64,000 nt of DNA from Nitrospirota bacterium (GTDB lineage Bacteria; Nitrospirota; Thermodesulfovibrionia; Thermodesulfovibrionales; UBA6898). The DNA lies in NCBI GenBank assembly GCA_021811105.1, contig JAJZPM010000001.1:186001-250000 (forward strand), read 5' to 3'. The notes under the pieces are model-generated. The model was given only the letters and a program-made list of their open reading frames with translations. It ran no database searches and was not told the DNA's origin. Shown here one piece after another: positions 15,851 to 24,856 of this stretch. The translations under genes and the position numbers were made by a program. How positions within the stretch are numbered: the stretch's first letter is position 1; every line of letters starts with the position of its first letter.

Positions 15851-16489
15851 ATGCATGGAGAGGACATACCATATGCTTATGGCTTTTGGAGCCTCGTCGT
15901 GGTCAACGTTGTTCTTTTCGGGTTCTTTATTCTCAGTTTCCTGACGCCGGTGAAGAAGAGGGAGTGGCGTTCCATGGGGGTTACCCTAGCCTTCTTCGTA
16001 GCCCTTTTCACGGAGATGTACGGGTTCCCGCTGACGATTTATATCCTTACCGGCATTCTCGGCAGTAAATACCCAGTCCTGAACCCCTTTTCCCACGCAA
16101 GCGGTCATCTCTGGCTCGTATGGTTCGGCGGAGGGCCGGCGATGATGACACTGATCCACCTTATCAGCAACGGCCTGGCCATCGCCGGATTTGCAATCAT
16201 GTGGAAGGGTTGGAAGCTAATTCACGGCTCAAAGGGCGGTTTGGTGACAGAAGGCCTGTACGTCTATGTCCGTCATCCACAGTACTCCGGGCTATTCCTC
16301 GTCATGATAGGGATGCTGATCCAGTGGCCGACGATCATTACGGCCTTGATGTTCCCGGTGCTTGTTTATGTCTATTACCGCTTGTCGAAGAGGGAAGAGC
16401 GTGAGATGATTGAATTATTCGGGGATGAATACAGGAGATATGTCGAAAAGACCCCGATGTTCATACCGAAACTGGGAGGCCGAGGCTAA
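15851..16489 (+). CDS. Isoprenylcysteine carboxyl methyltransferase (ICMT) family membrane protein
   Basis: The protein has 212 residues. About five membrane helices precede the ICMT/PEMT C-terminal core: GLYVYVRHPQYSGLFLVMIG, then YYRLSKREEREMIELFGDEY and TPMFIPKL. The RHP and EER..F motifs form the S-adenosylmethionine pocket in this superfamily. Such bacterial proteins methylate small membrane-borne substrates, and the substrate is not known. It sits in the metal cluster between DUF5676-like and heavy-metal-domain genes and overlaps the latter by one base. A fragment of a second copy lies at 10996-11118. Confidence 0.85.
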   Translation: MHGEDIPYAYGFWSLVVVNVVLFGFFILSFLTPVKKREWRSMGVTLAFFVALFTEMYGFPLTIYILTGILGSKYPVLNPFSHASGHLWLVWFGGGPAMMTLIHLISNGLAIAGFAIMWKGWKLIHGSKGGLVTEGLYVYVRHPQYSGLFLVMIGMLIQWPTIITALMFPVLVYVYYRLSKREEREMIELFGDEYRRYVEKTPMFIPKLGGRG

Positions 16490-16704
16490 TGGAGAAACTT
16501 TCCTTTAATGTTGAAAAACATTTCTGCGAGGAATGCTCTCTGGCTTTAAGAAGGTTTATCGGAAACATGGAAGGCGTCGAATCCATAGATGTTGAAGAAG
16601 GGAAGATCGCCGTTGTTTTCGACGGGGCCAAAATAACCGAAGAAAAGCTTGAAAGGCTTACAAAAGACAGCATAGAGAAGCTTGGTTACAAACTGGAAGA
16701 ATAG
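16489..16704 (+). CDS. Heavy-metal-associated (HMA) domain protein, CopZ-like
   Basis: The protein has 71 residues, the length of a single HMA domain. The metal motif CEEC is at Cys13-Cys16 (HFCEECSLALRRFIG), followed by the usual second strand GVESIDVEEGKIAVVF and the closing SIEKLGYKLEE. It differs from the classical GMxCxxC form by having HFCEEC. It is probably a cytoplasmic Cu(I) carrier that delivers metal to the ATPase at 19854. Its ATG overlaps the stop of the methyltransferase gene. Confidence 0.85.
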   Translation: MEKLSFNVEKHFCEECSLALRRFIGNMEGVESIDVEEGKIAVVFDGAKITEEKLERLTKDSIEKLGYKLEE

Positions 16705-16717
16705 AAAGGAGGAACAC

Positions 16718-17464
16718 ATGAAGAGGTTAATTATCGTTTCCGCGATTTTGTTTGTCACGGCAGGCGCGGCATATGCAGAGACTGGCATGATGAGCGGCGG
16801 AATGATGGGCGGGCAAAAAGGCGGAAAAGAACAGCAGGGAATGATGATGCAGGAAGGCATGATGAAGGACATGATGCCCATGATGCAGATGTGCATGCCG
16901 ATGATGAAGCAAATGATGGGACAAGGCATGATGATGCAGGATATGATGCATATGATGAAGGACATGATGAAGATGCAGAAAAAAATGATGATGGGCATGA
17001 GCCGGAGCGAAAAGAAAGAAATGACGATGGAGATGGGCAAGATGATGGAACAGATGGACAGCATGATGTCCGATATGCGCGGGATGACGATGCAGGGCAT
17101 GATGGGCGGCGCATCTTCAACCGCGACCCCTTCAAAGGAAGGGCAAAAGGGCAACACAGCCGGCAAAACTCGGGAAGCGGCTGAGGCGGGTGTTACTGTC
17201 AAGGTCACGCTCGAAGATCGAAATGAGATTCTTAAGTTCAAGGTCGCCCTTGATACGCATACCGCTGAGCTCGATAAATATAAATTTGCCGAGATCGTTG
17301 TATTAAGGGCCGATGGAAAGGAATATAGGGGTAGCGTGAAATCCGAAGAAGGCTCCGGACATCACCGTTCTGCGCTAATTGAATTCGAGAATCCGAAGAC
17401 AAAGGAGGTCTCGGTCGTAGTGAAAGATGTCGCCGGTGTCAAAGAGAGGGCATTTAATTTCTAG
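16718..17464 (+). CDS. Met-rich periplasmic protein, probable Cu(I) binder
   Basis: The protein has 248 residues from the ATG after AAAGGAGG. A signal peptide covers 1-20 (cut after YA). Residues about 21-130 contain about 46 methionines, mostly as MM, MMM and MxxM pairs with a few Cys and His, typical of Cu(I)/Ag(I) sponges. After a linker (about 130-150), a compact C-terminal domain (about 155-248) with VTVKVTLEDRNEILKFKVAL follows, which has no Met cluster and may be beta-rich. The composition and location say periplasmic copper storage or delivery. The C-terminal domain is not one I can name. Confidence 0.75.
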   Translation: MKRLIIVSAILFVTAGAAYAETGMMSGGMMGGQKGGKEQQGMMMQEGMMKDMMPMMQMCMPMMKQMMGQGMMMQDMMHMMKDMMKMQKKMMMGMSRSEKKEMTMEMGKMMEQMDSMMSDMRGMTMQGMMGGASSTATPSKEGQKGNTAGKTREAAEAGVTVKVTLEDRNEILKFKVALDTHTAELDKYKFAEIVVLRADGKEYRGSVKSEEGSGHHRSALIEFENPKTKEVSVVVKDVAGVKERAFNF

Positions 17465-17474
17465 GAGGCGCCAC

Positions 17475-17663
17475 ATGAAACTGCAAAAGGTCAGGGCAAT
17501 TGCAAAGGAAAAGGGTATCAGAGCGGGTAACCTTGAAAAGGGAGACTTGATTCGCGCAAGCCAGAGGCGAGAGGGCAATTTCCAATGCTATGGCTCCGCG
17601 ACTGCGGGAGAGTGCGACCAGGTGAACTGTTTGTGGCGTGAGGATTGTTTGGCGGGACGGTAG
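17475..17663 (+). CDS. Small SAP-domain protein with a four-Cys cluster
   Basis: The protein has 62 residues from an ATG preceded by AGGAGG. The first half is a SAP-like helix-extended-helix (KVRAIAKEKGIRAGNLEKGD, then LIRASQRREGN). The second half has Cys38, Cys47, Cys52 and Cys58 in FQCYGSA, GECDQVNC and REDC. This fixed layout recurs as a conserved small protein in Desulfobacterota and Nitrospirota. SAP domains usually bind nucleic acid, and the cysteines could hold zinc or an iron-sulfur cluster. Function unknown; its placement between copper genes may be a hint. Confidence 0.65.
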   Translation: MKLQKVRAIAKEKGIRAGNLEKGDLIRASQRREGNFQCYGSATAGECDQVNCLWREDCLAGR

Positions 17664-17681
17664 AATAAAGGACGTTTGACG

Positions 17682-18155
17682 ATGAACAGGGCCCGGGGCA
17701 TTGCTGTAATGTTCTTTATCTGCATAATTGCAGCGCCTGTTGCTGCACAGGAAAAGACCGTGGACAATTACGTTGTCAATTTCGGCATTCTCTCCTGGGA
17801 GCAGATCCAGAGGGATGTCCCTGTGAAACCGGCAACCCACACGGAAGAATATCATTATAAGATGGCCAGGGAGACGGCAAAGATGCATGGGGGCGGCAAG
17901 AAAGGGACCTATCACATACTCGTTGTTATTGACGATAAAAATGCGGGCAGGCGGATCGACAATGCCGATGTGAGAGTTACATTTATCGGCAGGTTCGGCC
18001 CTGAAACGATTAAGCTTCAACCCATGACAATGGACGGGTTTGCAGGATTCGGCCAGTTTGTACGGCTCAGAAATGAAGGACCGTATGTATTTAATGTTTT
18101 TTTTAGGTTTTCCGATAAGGAAGCGTTCAGGGAGGTGAGATACGCAGTTCAATGA
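17682..18155 (+). CDS. Secreted protein of unknown function
   Basis: The protein has 157 residues from ATG 17682; a TTG six bases upstream is also in frame. A signal peptide ends near residue 22 (VAAQ). The mature protein has YHYKMARETAKMHGGGKKG with clustered Met and His, then a beta-rich part (YHILVVIDDKNAGRR, VRVTFIGRFG, FVRLRNEGPYVFNVFF). The second half resembles FixH/YtkA-type immunoglobulin folds but the match is loose. Its position in the copper module suggests periplasmic metal binding. I do not recognise the family. Confidence 0.55.
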   Translation: MNRARGIAVMFFICIIAAPVAAQEKTVDNYVVNFGILSWEQIQRDVPVKPATHTEEYHYKMARETAKMHGGGKKGTYHILVVIDDKNAGRRIDNADVRVTFIGRFGPETIKLQPMTMDGFAGFGQFVRLRNEGPYVFNVFFRFSDKEAFREVRYAVQ

Positions 18156-18168
18156 CGCTTATGAAGTT

Positions 18169-18765
18169 ATGAGATTAAACCCTGTCGAAAGGCTTATAAC
18201 CAACAACCCTGTCAGGGCGTATATTCAGAGACATATAGAAGGTCCTATGCTGAGGAATATGGGGAGTCAGCCGGAGTATCCGCTTTGTCTTGAGATTGGC
18301 TGCGGCGCGGGCATAGGCGCTCAGGTGATAGCGGAACAGTTTGGCGCACGGAAGGTACTTGCAACAGATATTGACCCTGAGCAGATCGAAAGCGCCAGGG
18401 ACAATCTTATGCCGGAGTTGAGGGACAAAATAGAGTTCAAACTCGATGACGCTATGGCGCTGGATGAGCCTGATGAGAAGTTTGATGCTGTCTTTTCGTT
18501 CGGCGTTCTGCACCATATGGAGGACTGGAGAAAAGCTGTTAAGGAGATAGCGAGGGTACTGAAACATGGAGGTGAATTATTCTTCGAGGAGCCGTTTAGA
18601 CCCTTCCTAAGGAATTTCCTTGTCAGGAGTCTTACCACCCATCCGGAAGGTGGTGAGTTCGATTATGAAGAGTTTAAAACAGCGCTCCTGGAAAATGATA
18701 TTGAAATCTTGAACATGAGACGAATTAGGGATATCGCGATATTTTGTGTGGGGAGGAAAAGATGA
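18169..18765 (+). CDS. Class I SAM-dependent methyltransferase
   Basis: The protein has 198 residues. Motif I is CLEIGCGAGIGAQ, followed by the acidic residue of motif II in VLATDIDPEQIES, FDAVFSFGVLHHM (motif IV) and IARVLKHGGELFFEE. This is the Methyltransferase_11 class of cytoplasmic small-molecule methyltransferases. The substrate cannot be inferred from the sequence. It starts 13 bases after the secreted protein, so it belongs to the same transcription unit. Confidence 0.85.
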   Translation: MRLNPVERLITNNPVRAYIQRHIEGPMLRNMGSQPEYPLCLEIGCGAGIGAQVIAEQFGARKVLATDIDPEQIESARDNLMPELRDKIEFKLDDAMALDEPDEKFDAVFSFGVLHHMEDWRKAVKEIARVLKHGGELFFEEPFRPFLRNFLVRSLTTHPEGGEFDYEEFKTALLENDIEILNMRRIRDIAIFCVGRKR

Positions 18766-18818
18766 AAGTAAGATTGGGTCTGCAGGATGACAATTGAGGA
18801 CGAGGATGCGGTTGCCGC

Positions 18819-19094
18819 ATGCGTATCAGAGCCATTGGGAATGAATGCCGGCGCTACATGGAAAGGGCCTCAGTTTATTCCGCAGGCCAGGAGGCGAATG
18901 TTGACATGAAACCCATGGGGATAATTGGTTCTTTTTTTTCACTTGCCATCGCAATCGCGCTTGCTGTGTTCGGGATGGCCACGCGTTCCTGGATTGCGTT
19001 TTTGTTTTCCGCAGTCTGTCTTCTTGTTGCGGGGTATGTATGGTTTTTACAAAGGGACATTGATAAAAAGCTATCCGGTCGTGGAAAAGACTAG
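18819..19094 (+). CDS. Small two-helix membrane protein of unknown function
   Basis: The reading frame gives 91 residues from ATG 18819. An internal ATG at 18906 gives 62 residues and is a credible alternative, because the part before it is charged and poorly structured. Two membrane helices lie in the second half (GSFFSLAIAIALAVFGMA and AFLFSAVCLLVAGYVWFL), followed by a short basic tail. Nothing identifies a function. The next gene begins three bases after its stop. Confidence 0.45.
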   Translation: MRIRAIGNECRRYMERASVYSAGQEANVDMKPMGIIGSFFSLAIAIALAVFGMATRSWIAFLFSAVCLLVAGYVWFLQRDIDKKLSGRGKD

Positions 19095-19097
19095 CGC

Positions 19098-19820
19098 GTG
19101 AGGGGAAAATTGCCGGAAGCCTATGTTTGGTTTGTATGGTCACTCGGTCTTCTTTTGGTCTGGCTGGCTGTCTTTGCATTCTTCAGCACAGCGCGGGGGC
19201 GGATGCTTCGGGCGAGCCTACTGACCATGTTGTTCGGCCTGTCTGAACCTCTTTTTGTTCCAGAATATTGGAACCCGCCTTCGCTCTTCGACCTAGCTCA
19301 AAAGACCGGCTTCGATATTGAAAGTCTGTTGTTCTGCTTTGCTTTGGGCGGTATCGGCTTGGTTTTGTACGACATCATCTTCCGAGTAGAACACGAAAGA
19401 ATGAACTGGACCGAGCAGCATGACAGACATCACCGCTTCCATTTCTGGACCCTGATATCTCCCTTTATCGTCTTTTCTCTCCTCTATTTCCTAACGGACA
19501 TGAACCCGATATACGATGCGAGTATTTCCATGTTTATTGGTGGACTTGCGGCGCTGTGGTGCCGTCCTGATCTCAAGCGCAAGATCTGGGTCAGCGGGAC
19601 TATCTTCACGCTGTTTTATTTTCTGTACTTCATCCCTTTGGCGTTGTTCATGCCTGGATACGTCGAGCGGGTATGGCGGCTTTCGGCGCTGTCGGGAATC
19701 CTATTGCTGGGTGTGCCCGCCGAAGAACTGCTGTTCGCATTCACCTTCGGCATGCTCTGGTCCAGTTATTATGAGCATCTGGCATGGTACAAGCTAAAGG
19801 TTCAATCAGGCAGAGAATAG
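19098..19820 (+). CDS. Lycopene-cyclase-domain-like integral membrane protein
   Basis: The protein has 240 residues from a GTG start. It has about seven membrane helices and the motif PAEELLFAFTFGMLWSSYYE near the C-terminus, which matches the conserved carboxylate segment of the CrtY/CarR-type lycopene cyclase domain. A second family-like region is FIGGLAALWCRPDLKRK. No carotenoid gene (crtB, crtI) is in the window, so carotenoid cyclisation is not supported by context. Orphan members of this fold are common and uncharacterised. It lies directly before the copper ATPase. Confidence 0.65.
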   Translation: MRGKLPEAYVWFVWSLGLLLVWLAVFAFFSTARGRMLRASLLTMLFGLSEPLFVPEYWNPPSLFDLAQKTGFDIESLLFCFALGGIGLVLYDIIFRVEHERMNWTEQHDRHHRFHFWTLISPFIVFSLLYFLTDMNPIYDASISMFIGGLAALWCRPDLKRKIWVSGTIFTLFYFLYFIPLALFMPGYVERVWRLSALSGILLLGVPAEELLFAFTFGMLWSSYYEHLAWYKLKVQSGRE

Positions 19821-19853
19821 CAAGGTTATAATTGTCATAAAGGAGGTCAGGCG

Positions 19854-22268
19854 ATGAAAGTCAAAGATCCTGTCTGCGGAATGCAGATCGAAGACAAGGA
19901 AGCGGCAGGCACCTCAACCTACAAAGGAGAGACGTACTATTTCTGCTCGACGTCATGCAGAGATAAATTTGTCCGAAATCCTGGAGCTTTTATTGGCAAA
20001 AAACCATTTTCGGGTGGTGAAAAAAGGGCACCAAAAAGTGAAGATATCTATACCTGTCCTATGCATCCTGAGGTCAGGCAGCCCGACCCCGGTTCTTGCC
20101 CGAAATGCGGAATGGCGCTTGAGCCGGTTGCGCCTTCCATAGCGGCAACTAAAACCGAATGGACATGCCCGATGCATCCGGAGATAGTACGAGACGTGCC
20201 GGGCAGTTGTCCAATCTGCGGCATGGCGCTGGAGCCAAAGACGATCACAGCAGAAGATGAGGGAAGCCCTGAACTCATCGACATGACGCGGCGGTTCTGG
20301 GTCAGCACCGTGCTGACGGTCCCCTTGGTAATTATCGCCATGCGCCATTATGTTCCCGGACTTTCATTTATCGACCGCCTGCTCTCTCCTGAGCTTCTGA
20401 AATGGCTGGAAATGATCCTGGGCACACCGGTTGTCTTATGGGGAGCTTGGCCCTTCTTTGTCAGGGGGGTGCAGTCGGTCGTCACCTGGAACCCGAACAT
20501 GTTCACCCTGATCGGGCTTGGCGTCGGCGTCGCCTATCTCTACAGCGTCATCGGCGCCATCTTCCCCTGGCTCTTTCCGGAGTCGTTCCGCGGCAAAAGC
20601 GGGGAAGTAGGCCTTTATTTCGAAGCCGCTGCTGTCATTGTCACCCTCGTTTTGCTCGGCCAAGTGCTCGAACTTCGGGCGCGCACCAAGACGGGCGCTG
20701 CGATAAAAGCCCTGCTCGGCCTCGCCCCGAAGACGGCCCGCATACTGAGGAATGGGAATGAAGAGGATGTTCCCCTTGAGCAGGTCCAGAAAGGTGATCT
20801 TCTCCGCGTGAGACCGGGTGAAAAGATCCCGGTTGACGGTACTGTCACTGAAGGGTTGAGCAGCGTTGATGAATCCATGATCTCTGGTGAGCCGATCCCG
20901 GTGATGAAGCAGTCAGGTGACCGGGTGATCGGCGCTACCATAAACGGAACCGGAACGCTCGTCATGAAGGCGGAGAAGGTCGGTGCCGAAACGCTGCTTG
21001 CCCAGATCGTCCATATGGTTGCCGAAGCACAAAGAAGTCGCGCCCCAATTCAAAAACTTGCAGACATCGTTGCTGGATATTTTGTCCAGATAGTGGTGAG
21101 CATCGCGGTTCTCACCTTCGTGGTCTGGGCGTGGATTGGACCTGAGCCGCGCATGGCTTACGCCCTTGTCAATGCGGTTGCGGTGCTTATCATCGCCTGC
21201 CCCTGTGCCCTCGGCCTGGCAACGCCGATGTCGATCATGGTTGCGATGGGCAAGGGAGCAACAGGCGGAGTGCTTTTTAAAAACGCAGAGGCTATCGAGG
21301 TGATGAAGACAGTTGATACCCTTGTTACAGATAAAACCGGCACGCTTACCGAGGGGAAACCGAAGCTGGTAAGCGTGGTGCCCACCGAAGGTTTCGACGA
21401 GAAGTCGCTCCTCCACCTCGCTGCAAGCATTGAGATGGGGAGCGAGCACCCCTTGGCTGCAGCGATCATTGCCGGTACAAAAATAAAGGATATTTCCCCT
21501 TCAAAGGTTGAGTCCTTTGAGTCGCTTACCGGCCGCGGAGTAACGGGTATGATTGACGGACGGAAGATCGCTCTGGGTAATCGCAAGCTTTTGGAAGAAC
21601 TCGGTATCATACAGGGCGAACTACCTGACAAGGCAGAGTCCATGCGCAAGGAGGGACAAACCGTCATGTTCGTCGCGGTGGATGGCAGGGCTGCGGGGCT
21701 CCTCGGGGTTGCAGACCCGATCAAGTCAACGACAGCAGAGGCTATCGAAAGGCTTCATAGTGAAGGCATCAGGGTCGTTATGTTAACCGGCGACTCCAGA
21801 ACGACTGCTGAAGCTGTTGGGAAAAAACTTGGCATAGATGAAGTGCTGGCCGAGATCCTGCCGGACCAGAAGGCGGCGATGGTCAAACGGCTGCAGGATG
21901 AAGGACGGATCGTGGCGATGGCAGGAGACGGCATTAATGACGCGCCGGCCCTTGCCCAGGCACATGTTGGTGTTGCTATGGGCACCGGGACAGATGTGGC
22001 GATGCAGAGCGCGGGTGTGACACTGGTGAAGGGCGATCTGCGCGGAATCGTACGGGCGAGAAGATTGAGCAGGGCGACGATGCGGAACATCAAGCAGAAC
22101 CTCTTCTTTGCATTTGTCTACAACGCCTTGGGTGTTCCGATAGCAGCCGGAGTGCTTTATCCCTTTGTGGGCATACTCCTCAGCCCAATCTTTGCAGCCG
22201 CAGCGATGAGTTTTAGCTCGGTATCGGTGGTAGGCAATGCCCTCAGACTGAGAAGGGTAAAACTGTGA
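19854..22268 (+). CDS. copA: Copper-translocating P1B-type ATPase with YHS and two metal-binding zinc-ribbon-like domains
   Basis: The protein has 804 residues. A YHS domain comes first (DPVCGM with Cys8; FCSTSC with Cys31 and Cys35). Two heavy-metal-binding units follow ([15 protein letters not shown] and [15 protein letters not shown], about 67-130). Eight membrane helices include the ion-site motif CPC in [12 protein letters not shown] (about residue 447). The phosphorylation loop DKTGTLTEG (Asp about 493), SEHPLAAAI and the hinge GDGINDAPA complete the pump. The CPC motif and SEHP say Cu(I) or Ag(I) export from the cytoplasm. Ribosome site AAAGGAGG precedes the ATG. Together with the HMA carrier, Met-rich and His-rich proteins it makes this a copper-resistance region. 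Confidence 0.93.
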   Translation: MKVKDPVCGMQIEDKEAAGTSTYKGETYYFCSTSCRDKFVRNPGAFIGKKPFSGGEKRAPKSEDIYTCPMHPEVRQPDPGSCPKCGMALEPVAPSIAATKTEWTCPMHPEIVRDVPGSCPICGMALEPKTITAEDEGSPELIDMTRRFWVSTVLTVPLVIIAMRHYVPGLSFIDRLLSPELLKWLEMILGTPVVLWGAWPFFVRGVQSVVTWNPNMFTLIGLGVGVAYLYSVIGAIFPWLFPESFRGKSGEVGLYFEAAAVIVTLVLLGQVLELRARTKTGAAIKALLGLAPKTARILRNGNEEDVPLEQVQKGDLLRVRPGEKIPVDGTVTEGLSSVDESMISGEPIPVMKQSGDRVIGATINGTGTLVMKAEKVGAETLLAQIVHMVAEAQRSRAPIQKLADIVAGYFVQIVVSIAVLTFVVWAWIGPEPRMAYALVNAVAVLIIACPCALGLATPMSIMVAMGKGATGGVLFKNAEAIEVMKTVDTLVTDKTGTLTEGKPKLVSVVPTEGFDEKSLLHLAASIEMGSEHPLAAAIIAGTKIKDISPSKVESFESLTGRGVTGMIDGRKIALGNRKLLEELGIIQGELPDKAESMRKEGQTVMFVAVDGRAAGLLGVADPIKSTTAEAIERLHSEGIRVVMLTGDSRTTAEAVGKKLGIDEVLAEILPDQKAAMVKRLQDEGRIVAMAGDGINDAPALAQAHVGVAMGTGTDVAMQSAGVTLVKGDLRGIVRARRLSRATMRNIKQNLFFAFVYNALGVPIAAGVLYPFVGILLSPIFAAAAMSFSSVSVVGNALRLRRVKL

Positions 22269-22275
22269 GGCAAAG

Positions 22276-23025
22276 ATGACAGACAAGCCTCTGGTATGTA
22301 TGCACTGCGGAGCGAAGATCGAGGGTGCTGCATTCATTGAGAAGGAAGGCGGTCTCTACATCGGGGAAGAGTGTTATTTTCGCGATACCTATCTCGACGG
22401 TATTGTGGACCGCATCGAAGCGAGCTACCTCGCCACGATTGAAGCATTCGTGAACGCTATTGACGCACGCGAGCATGAAACAGGGAACCATTCACTAAGG
22501 GTTTCCAGATTTGCCGTCATCCTCGGCTACCGCTTCGGAATGCGCGGCCGGGACCTGGTAGATTTATACTGCGGGGCCTTACTGCATGATATCGGCAAGA
22601 TCGGCGTCCCTGATGCCGTCTTGCTGAAACAAGGGCCCCTGAGTCCCGAAGAGGGGGAGGTTATGCACAAACACCCGGTGACCGGCTATCGGATCATAGG
22701 GCATATCGGCTATCTGAAGAATGCTGCGGAAATAATCCATGCACATCACGAGCACTTCGACGGCAGCGGTTATCCGCTCGGCCTGCGAGGGGATGACATT
22801 CCTCCGGGGGCGAGGGTCTTTTCGGTAGCCGATGCCCTTGACGCCCTGACTGTGGCGAGGCCCTATCGAAAGGCGCTCCGGTTTGAAGATGCGGTTGCCG
22901 AAATCGAAAAGGAGTCGGGCAGGATCTTTGATCCGGCCGTGGTTAGTGTTCTCAATGCGGCACTTGACGAACTCAGGAGCTTTGTCGGCAAAATCCCATC
23001 ATTTAATCTTCCTTCGGCCCGGTGA
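22276..23025 (+). CDS. HD-GYP domain phosphodiesterase with an N-terminal Cys motif
   Basis: The protein has 249 residues. The N-terminus has CMHC at residues 8-11 and Cys33, a likely small metal-binding element. The HD-GYP core has LLHDIGKIGVPD (His104-Asp105) and HHEHFDGSGYPLGLRGDDIP (about 157-176), then RVFSVADALDALT. These are the metal ligands and the GYP signature of c-di-GMP phosphodiesterases. It starts seven bases after the copper ATPase, so the two are probably co-transcribed. The Cys motif could link c-di-GMP turnover to metal or redox state; that is inference. A GGDEF protein follows 400 bases on. Confidence 0.9.
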   Translation: MTDKPLVCMHCGAKIEGAAFIEKEGGLYIGEECYFRDTYLDGIVDRIEASYLATIEAFVNAIDAREHETGNHSLRVSRFAVILGYRFGMRGRDLVDLYCGALLHDIGKIGVPDAVLLKQGPLSPEEGEVMHKHPVTGYRIIGHIGYLKNAAEIIHAHHEHFDGSGYPLGLRGDDIPPGARVFSVADALDALTVARPYRKALRFEDAVAEIEKESGRIFDPAVVSVLNAALDELRSFVGKIPSFNLPSAR

Positions 23026-23431
23026 TGTGTTGTGGCACTCAGCAAGGCATGGGGAAAAACGTTACGGGATGACGACTTTGACTTCATGGTCACTGGTAAC
23101 CAAAATGTAACCAAAAATATCCTAGAGGGCATAAAATCCGGGAAAATACCATAAAGTTCGGGAGGCATACAACTCCACAATTCGGTCTGTGTCACGCCAC
23201 AATTCGGTCTGCTGAAACATGGGCTGCAAACGAGAGACATTAGAGTGCATCCGCAGACTGGTGGAATCACAAACCTCGGGTGAACGTTTTGCCGCGACCG
23301 TTATCCGCAGAGAGCTTGGCTTGAGGGATACCTGACGGCATGACCTTGATGTTTCAATTCTTATCTCCGACTTTAGCGTAATATGTCTTAAGAGTATCAA
23401 TCTGATGACATAAAAAAGGAGGAGTAGGGCG
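23026..23431. other. 406-base gap between HD-GYP and GGDEF genes with two short open frames
   Basis: No gene can be assigned. Two short frames are open: 23032-23154 from GTG (40 residues, ending VTKNILEGIKSGKIP) and 23219-23335 from ATG (38 residues, with GERFAATVIRRELGLRDT). Neither is recognised, and they may be remnants of a lost gene. A 15-base direct repeat also lies here. A good ribosome site, GGAGGAG, precedes the GGDEF gene at 23432. Confidence 0.4.
23175..23211. repeat. Direct repeat of 15 bases at 22-base spacing
   Basis: CCACAATTCGGTCTG occurs at 23175-23189 and again at 23197-23211, an exact repeat two helical turns apart. There are only two copies, so it is not a CRISPR array. 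It could be a tandem protein-binding site or part of a decayed element. Confidence 0.6.
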
Positions 23432-24856
23432 ATGCTTTCCATTTTTGTCCTCTCCTTTCTTGTCGTAAGCCTCGGCGCCAATACTGTTCTCTTTCTGCTG
23501 TACTATAGAAAGCATCTCCAGAATACAAAACTGAAGAAGATCTATAACGACCTTAATGCAGAAGACGGCATCGAAAAGATGCTCAAGACCATTGGCGAGG
23601 AACTCGCCGGTTTCGGCTTGAAACTTAAAGGGACTTTTGTCAAAAACAGGAAAACCATGTCGCTGGAGGACGACAATCACGCGATCCCCGTTTTGAAACA
23701 TAGCGCCCTGGTACGGTCCTTTCTTACGATGGAGCCTGCGCCCAACGACGAACTCGGGGACAACGAGGCAGACAATTTCATCAAGGAAAAATACGGGAAA
23801 AAACTGTCCTTCCTGCCGATCAATATGAAGTGGGAAGGGCCCTGCTGGCAAATAAACGATTGCAACGACGCCGGCTGCAGTTGCTATCACAAGCAGGAAC
23901 ATAAATGCTGGGTAAAAAGCGATAAGAGATACAGGGGAGATGACCTCAAGACATATAAAGAAAAGACGGCCCGGTGCATGAACTGCCGTTCCTTCCTCCC
24001 TGTAGGGGTCTATGCCGTCTCCGGAAGGGGTGTATCCAAGGCTCATAGATACATAAGCGGCGACTTATCCGGAATAGTCAGAAACGCCGTCATGTATGAG
24101 AGAGCGCAGTACTCAGCGACCCGGGACCAGCTGACCGGCCTTTTTAACCGGCGAACCCTGTTCAAGCGGGCCTACGAGCTCATGAAACTCTCGGATCGCT
24201 ACAAGCACCCGTTTAGCCTCTGCATGCTCGACATCGATCATTTTAAGAGATTTAATGACGACTTCGGTCACGAAATAGGCGATTATGTGCTCAAAACCCT
24301 TTCAAAATTCGTGTCCACCCTTATAAGAAAAACGGATGTCCTGGCAAGGTACGGAGGAGAAGAATTTACCATCCTTTTGCCTGAAACAAAGAAGGAAGAA
24401 GCGTTTACCGTTCTCGATAAGATCAGGCAGAAGGTCGACAAAGAAATTTTCGAGTATAAGAAGGTTAAACACCACATCCAGATAAGCATGGGTATGGCGG
24501 AGCTCCATCAGGATGAGGCCCAGACGCTAAGCGATTTTTTCAAAAAGGCTGATGCCGCTCTCTATCAGTCAAAGCAGAGAGGCAGAAACATGGTTACTGC
24601 CTATGCGGATGACTTTCCTTCAGCCCCGAAAAAAGATGGTAAGAAAGGAAAGAATGTCGATAATCAGGAGCCCATCGGGAAGAAAAAGGCATCAACAAAT
24701 CGTACGTCCTCGATAAAGAGGAGGGTCCTCTCCAAGGAAACCGGCAGTGGTTCCTCTCGGGAATTGTCTGACATTCTCAGTGGGAAAATCATAAGACCGT
24801 CGAGAAATGAGCTCAAAGAGCAGTCTGATCCGGAGGAAACCGTCGAGATTGGATGA
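23432..24856 (+). CDS. Membrane-anchored diguanylate cyclase (GGDEF) with a two-CW Cys-rich module
   Basis: The protein has 474 residues. A membrane helix covers about 2-25. A Cys-rich module at about 147-195 has CWQINDCNDAGCSCY, HKCWVKS and ARCMNCRSF, the pattern of the two-CW domain, which looks able to hold a metal or cluster. The GGDEF domain begins at RDQLTGLFNRR (about 230) and has the active site YGGEEF with the substrate segment LDIDHFKRFNDDFGH. It should make c-di-GMP. The last 90 residues are low-complexity and basic (KKDGKKGKNVDN). The opposing HD-GYP enzyme just upstream also has a Cys motif, so the two may form a redox- or metal-responsive c-di-GMP switch (inference). Confidence 0.88.
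   Translation: MLSIFVLSFLVVSLGANTVLFLLYYRKHLQNTKLKKIYNDLNAEDGIEKMLKTIGEELAGFGLKLKGTFVKNRKTMSLEDDNHAIPVLKHSALVRSFLTMEPAPNDELGDNEADNFIKEKYGKKLSFLPINMKWEGPCWQINDCNDAGCSCYHKQEHKCWVKSDKRYRGDDLKTYKEKTARCMNCRSFLPVGVYAVSGRGVSKAHRYISGDLSGIVRNAVMYERAQYSATRDQLTGLFNRRTLFKRAYELMKLSDRYKHPFSLCMLDIDHFKRFNDDFGHEIGDYVLKTLSKFVSTLIRKTDVLARYGGEEFTILLPETKKEEAFTVLDKIRQKVDKEIFEYKKVKHHIQISMGMAELHQDEAQTLSDFFKKADAALYQSKQRGRNMVTAYADDFPSAPKKDGKKGKNVDNQEPIGKKKASTNRTSSIKRRVLSKETGSGSSRELSDILSGKIIRPSRNELKEQSDPEETVEIG

Noticed and set aside
16546-17241. Long open frames on the - strand and in other frames over the Met-rich gene
   Set aside because: They are the complement of ATG-rich repeats; the + strand gene has the ribosome site, signal peptide and tight operon spacing.
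19098-19820. Carotenoid biosynthesis locus
   Set aside because: Only the cyclase-like fold is present; there is no phytoene synthase or desaturase gene.
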